Part shown: one piece after another, positions 51,544 through 58,614 of the stretch
Numbering within the stretch: position 1 is the first letter of the stretch
How the letters are laid out: each line of letters opens with the position of its first letter
DNA from: an uncultured Bacteroidales bacterium
Lineage (GTDB): Bacteria > Bacteroidota > Bacteroidia > Bacteroidales > Paludibacteraceae
Assembly (NCBI GenBank): GCA_903911085.1
Contig: CAIWCC010000125.1
Location: forward strand, 28,437 to 92,436
Length of the DNA stretch: 64,000 bases
Direction of reading: 5' to 3'
The notes under the pieces: generated by a model
Seen by the model: the letters and a program-made list of their open reading frames with translations, nothing else
The model's database searches: none
Told to the model about the DNA's origin: nothing
Program-made: the position numbers and the translations under genes

Positions 51544-54051
51544 TTATCTTAAAAACTTAAAAGTTTGATTATCCACTTTCACAATGTATAGCCCTAAACC
51601 TAAATTAGCTATGTTTAAATGAACTTCATTTTTTTGATTGGCTTTATCATCAAGCACTTTTATTCCTTGAATATTGTAAACTTCAATTAATTCGCCACCA
51701 GAAAGATCTTTAATAATTAATTCTTCAGTTATTTCATTTTTAAAAACTTTTAAATTAGAATTATTTGTAGGGTTATTAACTCCCGTCAATGCAATATTAC
51801 CAATTTTATATTCCAGAATGCTATTGATACCAGACACATTATCCTTATCACTGAGTAACCAATAGGTAGTTAAATCAGTTTTACCAGTACCTATGTACTT
51901 TTTATAACACATGTTTTGTATTAAAATATTTTTGGAATTTCTAACTACAATTATTGCCTCATCACTTGATTGATCAAGACCATAATTGCCAGAACCTCCA
52001 ATAATTTGGATGCTATCTGAAGCATTTACAATCCGAATTAACTCATTACGGTATTCGTATTTAAAACCAAAAATGGATACGTTTTTGGCTTTGTCGAGCA
52101 AAACTTGAGGTGAATTATCTAAGTGTTCGATACTCAACTGATAAAATGTCAATCGGTTTTTAGATGTAACATCAATAAAATGATAACCCGCAAAACGTCC
52201 GTTAGCAATAGGTGCAAATGTTGAAGAGATTATCTGGTCGGTACACATTCCGAAAATTTTACCTCCCGCATTGTTTGTAAATGAAAAATAGGGTCTTTCG
52301 GGTTTGTTTAGATACCTATTATTATTTGCAGGATAAATATATTTAGTCGATGGCACCGCTTCGGTAATTATATCTCTAAAAATTGTATTATTTGTCCGTA
52401 CATTTAACGACGTAATAAATGGATAGGGTAAGATAGCGAAATCGCTCATAATCAAGTTACCATTCGCATTGTCTTCGGTCTGAATCATGGCTTCGCCAGC
52501 AGCAAAAACCCTATCTTTTAAGCCTTGAATGACAGAAATACCTTTTCCAGCACCGATAATTTTCAATCCACTTTTAAAATTCAGCGCTTTATCAATGTGG
52601 TAATGACCACGAGGAATAAAAACAACTTTACCAAAATCTGCACTTCCAACTGTTGTAACTGCGTCAATGGCTGCTTGAATTATAGCGGCATCATCGTCGG
52701 TAGCATTCACATTGTCGGGTGTAGCTCCAAAAGCAGTAATATCTACTACATGGGCATCTTCCCAGCTTGGCATATTCGACCAACCATGTTTGGCTACAAA
52801 ATCAGGAATTGCTTGGGTAAAAGTCTCAACAGGACTATTAAATTGATAAGTCGAAGCAGGGTTGTTTGATTTTGTAAAGTCCGAACAAACTGAGCCTAAA
52901 TCAGTGCTGGGTGCAAAAATATAATTTGAAATTTTATTCCAACCAGTACTTGTTATTGGATATAATTTAAAGGCAGCATTTGAACTAGATACCAAAACGC
53001 CACTTGATTTTAAATATACATTGTTGATGGTAACTGACTGTTTGATATTATTAATGGCAGGTGTAGAAGCATTTAAAGGCATTTCAATAGTCCCATCGGT
53101 CAAACATAAACTTCCCTTAACATCTGAGGCTGTGGTGCCACAATTGGCTATTACAGCATTATAATCGGTAGAACTCGTGGGGCCAACGATTTTAAAGCCA
53201 GTAATAATAAGAGGACCTCGAGAAGATGTTAGATTTACGCCTGCGACAGATTGATTAATAAGTGTAAGTCCGTTGACAGTAGGATTTGGTCTATAGCCAC
53301 TTTGAGCAATGCCATATTCACCTCCGGTAACCGTAACATTTACGACAAAACCTCCAGAGCCAGGTAAATTATTTATTCCTGATTTGAAGCTTTTTCCATA
53401 AATTTTCACATCTTCGATAGAACAATACTGAGCTCCATCCATTGAAATTCCATTCACAGTAGAATTATTTCCCAAATCTATATCAATGCCACGAATCTGA
53501 GAGCTGTAATGCATCGAAGGCTGAGAAGTAAGTGTTGTAAGATTGGTTGGGCTTTGAGCAGTAAAGCGCTCAAATTGAATAAGTGATTCATTTGATATCG
53601 AATAAGAAAAATCATTCAGCTTAATGACAGGTTTTTTCCCTTTTGTAGAACCTAATAGTTGAAATCCAAATTTTCTATCATCTAAATAATTTATACCATC
53701 TGACTCAAAAGCTAATACAGACATACATTTCAATTGTCCACTCACCAAATAAACCTTATCGCCTGGAAAAAAAACTACATAATTTCCATTATACCCATCG
53801 TTTAAAGCATCTTGTATTGCTTGCGTATCGTCATGCACACCATCCCCAAAAGCACTATAGGGTTTCTTTGTAACATCAATAAAACCCTTATTTAGAAACG
53901 TCTGAGCATCTTTATTGGTTATTAAATTTGCAAACATTGTAGGAAATGACATTATATTTACATTCGAAGTTGCCACCATTCCCGTTCGGGCAAGGCAAAC
54001 GTTATTTAAACCAATTAAAAGAAACAGAATATTAAAAAGATGTGATTTCAT
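51544..54051 (-). CDS. Double beta-helix protein with T9SS sorting domain (paralogue 5)
   Basis: An 835-residue exported protein. A signal peptide (to about residue 21, VCLAR) precedes GMVATSNVNIMSFPTMFANLI. First beta-helix: FIDVTKKPYSAFGDGVHDDTQAIQDAL, VFFPGDKVYLVSGQLKCM, GIDIDLGNNSTVNGISMDGAQYCSIEDVKIYGKSF. Second: DITAFGATPDNVNATDDDAAIIQAAI, GKVVFIPRGHYHIDKALNFK, IIGAGKGISVIQG. The C-terminal T9SS domain reads LIEVYNIQGIKVL and GLGLYIVKV. It is the first of the beta-helix genes to be transcribed in its operon, 12 bp after the DUF2271 gene. The same order of conserved blocks in all five copies shows they are paralogues and not merely similar folds. Confidence 0.85.
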   Translation of the reverse strand: MKSHLFNILFLLIGLNNVCLARTGMVATSNVNIMSFPTMFANLITNKDAQTFLNKGFIDVTKKPYSAFGDGVHDDTQAIQDALNDGYNGNYVVFFPGDKVYLVSGQLKCMSVLAFESDGINYLDDRKFGFQLLGSTKGKKPVIKLNDFSYSISNESLIQFERFTAQSPTNLTTLTSQPSMHYSSQIRGIDIDLGNNSTVNGISMDGAQYCSIEDVKIYGKSFKSGINNLPGSGGFVVNVTVTGGEYGIAQSGYRPNPTVNGLTLINQSVAGVNLTSSRGPLIITGFKIVGPTSSTDYNAVIANCGTTASDVKGSLCLTDGTIEMPLNASTPAINNIKQSVTINNVYLKSSGVLVSSSNAAFKLYPITSTGWNKISNYIFAPSTDLGSVCSDFTKSNNPASTYQFNSPVETFTQAIPDFVAKHGWSNMPSWEDAHVVDITAFGATPDNVNATDDDAAIIQAAIDAVTTVGSADFGKVVFIPRGHYHIDKALNFKSGLKIIGAGKGISVIQGLKDRVFAAGEAMIQTEDNANGNLIMSDFAILPYPFITSLNVRTNNTIFRDIITEAVPSTKYIYPANNNRYLNKPERPYFSFTNNAGGKIFGMCTDQIISSTFAPIANGRFAGYHFIDVTSKNRLTFYQLSIEHLDNSPQVLLDKAKNVSIFGFKYEYRNELIRIVNASDSIQIIGGSGNYGLDQSSDEAIIVVRNSKNILIQNMCYKKYIGTGKTDLTTYWLLSDKDNVSGINSILEYKIGNIALTGVNNPTNNSNLKVFKNEITEELIIKDLSGGELIEVYNIQGIKVLDDKANQKNEVHLNIANLGLGLYIVKVDNQTFKFLR

Positions 54052-54063
54052 GTGATTTATGAT

Positions 54064-54843
54064 TTACTGTTTTACAATTCTTTTTGAGAAACGCCCTTGT
54101 TTTGTTCTAACAACTACAAAGTAAATTCCTTTTTGCAACGAACTAATATCCATTTTTGATTCGGCAGTGCTCTTCAGTTTTTTACCTGAAATTGCATATA
54201 ACTCAACAGCAATAATATCAGGGCCATAAACATTAAAATTTGATTTTGTAGGATTGGGGAAAACCGTATAGCTTTTCTCTAATTTTACATCATCAATTCC
54301 AGTGGTGGATGGAGTCCACTTTAATGAAACATTCGAAAAACTTGGCTGATTAGTAGGTGTTAAGGTTTGTGCTGCTGCACCTTTTGTAAAAGTAAATGTG
54401 GCTAAATTCCCTGTATTGTTTTTATCAGTTAATTCTAATTTTACAGTGTATGTCCCATCGGGCATAACAGCTCGTGGATTTGCGATATTTGTTCCATCCC
54501 ATTTATAGGTTCGTACTCCAAAAGCATATATGGTTGCGCTTGATACCGCATCGACCGTATTGTAAGCTGACCCAAAGGCTGTTGTGGCACTTTCCCAATT
54601 ATTAAGATGGATTCTATATTTACCTGTGTATGCTAAAAGCGTTTTTACAAACTTCCCGGCTTCATCTTGTATCCAAACAGCTGTAATGTGTTTTGGTGAA
54701 TAGCCACCACCGGTAGTACTTTCAGTTGCGGTAACTGTCAGTACTCCTGGAGTAGCAGCTTGAGAAATTTGCTCAATAGATTGAGCTTGTAAAAGCATAT
54801 TATAGCACAACAAAGTTAGTAAAAAAATTGCGTGTTTCTTCAT
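54064..54843 (-). CDS. Secreted DUF2271 protein with T9SS sorting domain
   Basis: A 259-residue exported protein. A signal peptide (to about residue 20, MLLQAQ) is followed by a single DUF2271-type domain (about 30-155): TVTATESTTGGGYSPKHITAVWIQDEAGKFVKTL, LNNWESA, DAVSSATIYAFGVRTYKWDGTN, and MPDGTYTVKLELTDKNN. A linker leads to a T9SS sorting domain (VFPNPTKSNFNVYG, LYAISGKKL, LQKGIYFVVV). DUF2271 has no assigned biochemical function; the domain looks like a small beta-sandwich. Between the GLUG protein and the beta-helix genes (35 and 12 bp gaps) it belongs to the operon driven by operator copy d, so it is likely a surface component of the same system. Confidence 0.8.
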   Translation of the reverse strand: MKKHAIFLLTLLCYNMLLQAQSIEQISQAATPGVLTVTATESTTGGGYSPKHITAVWIQDEAGKFVKTLLAYTGKYRIHLNNWESATTAFGSAYNTVDAVSSATIYAFGVRTYKWDGTNIANPRAVMPDGTYTVKLELTDKNNTGNLATFTFTKGAAAQTLTPTNQPSFSNVSLKWTPSTTGIDDVKLEKSYTVFPNPTKSNFNVYGPDIIAVELYAISGKKLKSTAESKMDISSLQKGIYFVVVRTKQGRFSKRIVKQ

Positions 54844-54878
54844 TGTGACTTATAACTGAACTTTTGAAATAAACAATT

Positions 54879-56672
54879 CTAATAAACCACTAATTTACTT
54901 GCTTTAAATCCTTCTACTTTAAGTATATAAATTCCTTTTGCCAATGAAGTGTTGTAAGAGTTGCTAACTGTCAATTGTTTACAAACAGCGCCCGAAACTG
55001 AATAAATGCTCAATTGAGTTGAACCTTCAATACCATTTACATTTAACACGCCATTTGCTATGTTATATTTTAGTGATTTAAGTTCAGGCTGACTTTTTAC
55101 AGATGTTCCTAAACCTGCTGGCCAATTTGTAAGAACTATACTGTTGTATGTAGTGTTCATACTAACGTAAGTATTTAATTTTGAAGCTGCGTCGCCAATT
55201 GGATCTGAAGTGTTAAGGTCAGCACCATTTCCATCAGTTGCAATATTAGCAACAGTTATTATTTGTGCAGTACCATTTATACCATCTGTTGAACTAATAT
55301 TTGCCGTCAATGTCATATCATTTTTAGCGTAATTATCTGTAAAAACAGCTTTATCAGTTTTTGGTGATATACGATATAAAGTTGGAACAGTAGTTGAATA
55401 GGTAATAGACTTTAAACTTGGGTTTAACGCTATATTATTTTTTACAATGGCTGCTGCGTCATCTTGTGTTAAATTTCCAACTACACCTCCTACAAAACAA
55501 CCAGTTGTAGCAGTAGCTGAAGTATTGCGTCCTTCCACTGTGTTAGTTGCAAGACAATTTATAATTTGGAAATCGGCAGTAGCTGCTCCACCTTGTGCAG
55601 AAATTCCACCAGCATAAGGAGCTAATTCATTCGACGATGCGAAAACAGAACCAGCAGCACTACTGTTTATAATATATACTTTTGCTCCTGCTGCAATTGC
55701 TCCCACAATACCTCCGCAATAAGGTGTTTGTAGGGTTCCTGGGGAAGCACTAACTGTAACCGTAGTAGTTGCTTTAAGATTAATACTGGATGTGCAATTA
55801 ATAATTGTTACAGCGCCAGTAACATTACAAGTCCCAACTATACCACCAACTCGAATAGCACCTGGTTTGTTAGTCGTACCTGTGTTTGCCATATCAACAA
55901 CACCTGTCACTTTACAGTTCTGAATTGTGTTGTTGGTTCCATCGGCAGTACCAACTAAACCACTACCAGTAGTATATGCTGCATTTGAAGTTATCCCACC
56001 ATATAAAGTTACATTTGTTTCTAAATTTTTAATTATTGCACCTGAAATATTAAAAAACGAGAGAGAGTTAATTGCATAACGATTAGTAGTTGTGCCAATA
56101 GCCAGAGTTAATTTAAACCCTTTCCCATCGAAAACACCTTTGAAACCACTCAAGGTTATATTGAATGCATTTATCGATGAAAGTGTAACATCGTTAGATA
56201 ATTCAACATAAGGCCAACCAGCTGGGCTAGATGCAATAGTCGCTCTTAATGCACTCCATTGTACAGCAGTACTAATTTTATATGGACTATTTGATGTGCC
56301 ATCGCCCCAAAGAGGGGTTGAAGCAACAGAAGCTGTAGCAGTTCCAGCAGTTCCATTATTTGCCCTAATCTGAACATTATAACTTGTTCCATTAACTAAA
56401 GCAGTATTTGCAGCAGCCGAAATCGTAGTAATTGATATTGGACTTGCTGTTGTCCCTGCATCTGTTCGAGTTCTCCAATTCAGTCCACCATCAGTTGAAT
56501 ACTCGTAATTCGATATCACTGGCGACGGAACCGCTGGTGCCGTAAATGCAACTGATAAAGAATTATTCCCCGGAGTTATTACGATAGCTGTAGGTACAGC
56601 TGGTGCAGCTGCCCAACTCAAAGAAGTAAAAGCGCTTATTACTAACGCAAAAAGAAGAAATTTTGTTTTCAT
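54879..56672 (-). CDS. Surface GLUG-repeat protein with N-terminal Fn3 domain and T9SS domain
   Basis: A 597-residue exported protein when started at 56672 (MKTKFLLFALVISAFTSLSW); the upstream in-frame ATG at 56735 lies upstream of the predicted transcript start. A fibronectin III-like domain (about 22-120; PTAIVITPGNNSLSVAFTAP) is followed by a beta-helical region of GLUG-type repeats (about 125-420): GVFDGKGFKLT, GSGLVGTADGTNNTIQNCKVTG, VGGIVGTC, GGIVGAIAAGAKVYIINSSAAGSV, VGGVVGNL. The T9SS domain has LSIYSVSGAVCKQLTV and AKGIYILKV. No catalytic motif is visible, so a glycan-binding or adhesive surface role is likely. It is one of three GLUG proteins with near-identical leaders and heads an operon of about 16.6 kb down to 40077. 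Confidence 0.82.
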   Translation of the reverse strand: MKTKFLLFALVISAFTSLSWAAAPAVPTAIVITPGNNSLSVAFTAPAVPSPVISNYEYSTDGGLNWRTRTDAGTTASPISITTISAAANTALVNGTSYNVQIRANNGTAGTATASVASTPLWGDGTSNSPYKISTAVQWSALRATIASSPAGWPYVELSNDVTLSSINAFNITLSGFKGVFDGKGFKLTLAIGTTTNRYAINSLSFFNISGAIIKNLETNVTLYGGITSNAAYTTGSGLVGTADGTNNTIQNCKVTGVVDMANTGTTNKPGAIRVGGIVGTCNVTGAVTIINCTSSINLKATTTVTVSASPGTLQTPYCGGIVGAIAAGAKVYIINSSAAGSVFASSNELAPYAGGISAQGGAATADFQIINCLATNTVEGRNTSATATTGCFVGGVVGNLTQDDAAAIVKNNIALNPSLKSITYSTTVPTLYRISPKTDKAVFTDNYAKNDMTLTANISSTDGINGTAQIITVANIATDGNGADLNTSDPIGDAASKLNTYVSMNTTYNSIVLTNWPAGLGTSVKSQPELKSLKYNIANGVLNVNGIEGSTQLSIYSVSGAVCKQLTVSNSYNTSLAKGIYILKVEGFKASKLVVY

Positions 56673-56697
56673 AAAAATTGAATTTAAAGTGTTGAAT
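56665..56697 (-). repeat. Leader repeat shared with 58421-58453
   Basis: A 33-bp stretch covering the start codon region and leader is identical to 58421-58453 except for one base (T/C in the AAAAATTGAA part). A related but diverged version precedes the gene at 61506. It shows that the GLUG genes were duplicated together with their promoters. Confidence 0.8.
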
Positions 56698-56715
56698 AAT
56701 TGATTAATTGTGGTA

Positions 56716-56784
56716 CAAAAATAGATTATAAACAACCAAAATAGTGTGATGAACTAACTAAGTATTGTGATAAACTATTTTATT
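56716..56784 (-). promoter_or_regulatory. Operator copy d plus promoter for the GLUG-DUF2271-beta-helix-GH95 operon
   Basis: TGTGATGAACTA (56745-56756) and TGTGATAAACTA (56766-56777) are direct repeats 21 bp apart, followed by TTTTATTTG. TATTTTTG on the minus strand (56723-56716) lies 22 bp from the proximal box. Predicted leader to the ATG at 56672 is about 38 nt. Confidence 0.78.
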
Positions 56785-56798
56785 TGAGGATAAAATAA

Positions 56799-56836
56799 AA
56801 AACACCCACAAATTATACTAATATTATGGGTGTTTT
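56799..56836 (-). terminator. Intrinsic terminator after the second GLUG gene
   Basis: AAAACACCCA (56799-56808) pairs with TGGGTGTTTT (56827-56836) around an 18-nt loop. On the minus strand the stem runs into TTTTTTATTTTA. It lies about 27 bp after the stop at 56863 and just upstream of operator copy d, insulating the two transcription units. Confidence 0.85.
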
Positions 56837-56862
56837 ACTTTATTGTTAATAGAAATGATGAT

Positions 56863-58428
56863 TTAGTAAACTACTAATTTGCTTGGTGCAAAATCTTCCA
56901 CTTTAAGCATGTAAATACCTTTTGCCAACAAAGTGCTGTACGAATCAGTAACTGTAAGTTGTTTGTAAATTGCACCCGAAACGGAGTAAATCCTTAATTG
57001 TTTTGAACCTACAATTCCATTTACTTTCAAAATACCATTATCAATGCTGTAATTGATTGGTTTTAGTTCAAACTGTTTTACTGATGTAACTCCTTCTGTT
57101 AATGCTCCAGCTATCCAAGTTTTAAGTGCAATTCCATTTGCATCTGGAAATTTTGGAGTTGTAGTTATATAAGCATTTAACTTAGTTGTTGCTTCACCTA
57201 CTGCATCTGAACCTAAATCAGCACCATCTCTACCTTCTTTTACAATATTTGCAGGAGTAAGTACATAAGGAGCATAAGCCCCTCCACTTACTGCTAGTTG
57301 TAAAGTCATATCAGCTTTAGCGTAATTATTATCTATATTAATTGGAGTAACTGTTGTTCCAGTAAAAACTCTATCCAAACCATAAGTCATGGCAGTACTA
57401 GTAGTATATAAACTTATGGTTGGATTCAGTAACATACAATTTTTTATTTCGTTTGCTGCATTAAACATGTGGCCAATTCCAGATGCTGCTAATTGGTTAT
57501 ATGCTGTAGGTGTTGAAACACCGGTACTCGAAATTGTATTTTTTGCTAAACAATTATAAATTTTAACTATTCCATTATTTGCTGAAGTTATTGTTGAAGC
57601 AATACCACCAGCAAATGAACCGCTCGAATTGGCAGTTGTACTTACTGAACCATCTGCCGAACAGTTGACAATGTTCACAATCAGACCTGATGAATTCCAT
57701 ACATGACCAACAATACCAGCACAAATAGCAGATCCACTTGTAGCCATGCTAGTTTTAGAAGATAGTGTTGCATTTACTGTTGAGTTGATAATTATCAACG
57801 TTGAATTAGCTATATTTAATGCATTGGCAGCTCCAACTAAGCCACCTGTAATTGCGCGTCCAGCTGCTGCTGAGGCAGCAGTAGATTCACTGAATATTGT
57901 CCCTGTAACCTTACAGTTGTTAATTACAGCATTGCCTGTTGTAACAGTACCTACTAAACCGCCACAAATAGTAGCTGTGTAAACAAGACTTGTTTCTGAA
58001 GATACGTAATAAGCAACATCCACCCACAAGTTACTAATAGTTGCTGTAGCTATAAAACCAAAAAAACCAGTATTATAATCAACACCGCCAGCAAACGGGC
58101 TACCAGCACTACCTAAAGTTAATCCTGAAATTTTAAATCCTTTTCCATTAAAATTACCTGCAAAAACATTTGTCGCATTTCCGATTCCACTAAAATCTCC
58201 CGAATTTGTCATATTAATATTCGCAGTTAGCACATAATTTGCAGCTGCAGCACCCGTACCAGCAGCTGTATTAACTGCTGTTTTAAAAGCAATAAGTTCA
58301 TTCGGGGTTCCAATCTGATAAGGATTTGCAGCAGTTCCATCACCATTGGCAATACCAGCAATTTGAGCTTGGCTCATCGAAATGCTTGCTATAATAAGCA
58401 AAGCAAAAAGTAGAAGTTTTGTTTTCAT
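56863..58428 (-). CDS. Surface GLUG-repeat protein with T9SS domain
   Basis: A 521-residue exported protein with a signal peptide (MKTKLLLFALLIIASISMSQAQ). It lacks the Fn3 domain of its neighbour and starts directly with the beta-helical GLUG region (about 25-420): GDGTAANPYQIGTPNELIAFKTAVN, GNFNGKGFKISGLTLG, GFFGFIATATISNLWVDV, GGLVGTVTTGNAVINNCKVTG, TGGLVGAANALN, AGIVGHVWNSSGLIVNIVNCSADG. The T9SS domain reads RIYSVSGAIYKQLTV and AKGIYMLKV. Its first 430 residues align closely with the N-terminal half of the SGNH fusion at 58615-61506. It forms a single-gene unit between operator copy e and the terminator at 56799-56836. No enzymatic motif is visible; surface glycan binding or adhesion is the likeliest role. 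Confidence 0.82.
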   Translation of the reverse strand: MKTKLLLFALLIIASISMSQAQIAGIANGDGTAANPYQIGTPNELIAFKTAVNTAAGTGAAAANYVLTANINMTNSGDFSGIGNATNVFAGNFNGKGFKISGLTLGSAGSPFAGGVDYNTGFFGFIATATISNLWVDVAYYVSSETSLVYTATICGGLVGTVTTGNAVINNCKVTGTIFSESTAASAAAGRAITGGLVGAANALNIANSTLIIINSTVNATLSSKTSMATSGSAICAGIVGHVWNSSGLIVNIVNCSADGSVSTTANSSGSFAGGIASTITSANNGIVKIYNCLAKNTISSTGVSTPTAYNQLAASGIGHMFNAANEIKNCMLLNPTISLYTTSTAMTYGLDRVFTGTTVTPINIDNNYAKADMTLQLAVSGGAYAPYVLTPANIVKEGRDGADLGSDAVGEATTKLNAYITTTPKFPDANGIALKTWIAGALTEGVTSVKQFELKPINYSIDNGILKVNGIVGSKQLRIYSVSGAIYKQLTVTDSYSTLLAKGIYMLKVEDFAPSKLVVY

Positions 58429-58453
58429 AAAAATCGAATTTAAAGTGTTGAAT
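58421..58453 (-). repeat. Leader repeat shared with 56665-56697
   Basis: The second copy of the 33-bp start-codon/leader sequence, one mismatch from 56665-56697. Confidence 0.8.
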
Positions 58454-58471
58454 TATCTATTAATGATTTCA

Positions 58472-58541
58472 CAAAAATAACTTGTAAATAATCAAATCTC
58501 TGTTATAAACTGATTAGAAAATGTGACAAACAGATTTATTT
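58472..58541 (-). promoter_or_regulatory. Operator copy e plus promoter for the second GLUG gene
   Basis: TGTTATAAACTG (58501-58512) and TGTGACAAACAG (58522-58533) are direct repeats 21 bp apart, followed by ATTTATTTTT. TATTTTTG on the minus strand (58479-58472) lies 22 bp from the proximal box. Predicted leader of about 38 nt to the ATG at 58428. Confidence 0.75.
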
Positions 58542-58614
58542 TTATTATGAAACACATCAATCGTAAATTCAAACTACTACTAACCTGATTTTTTTAACGT
58601 TTGCCTATTTCTAA

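Noticed and set aside
40077..54051. Repeated sequence that might suggest a tandem DNA repeat array or recombination cassette
   Set aside because: The similarity is at protein level between complete paralogous genes with separate signal peptides and stops; it is gene duplication, not a short repeat array.
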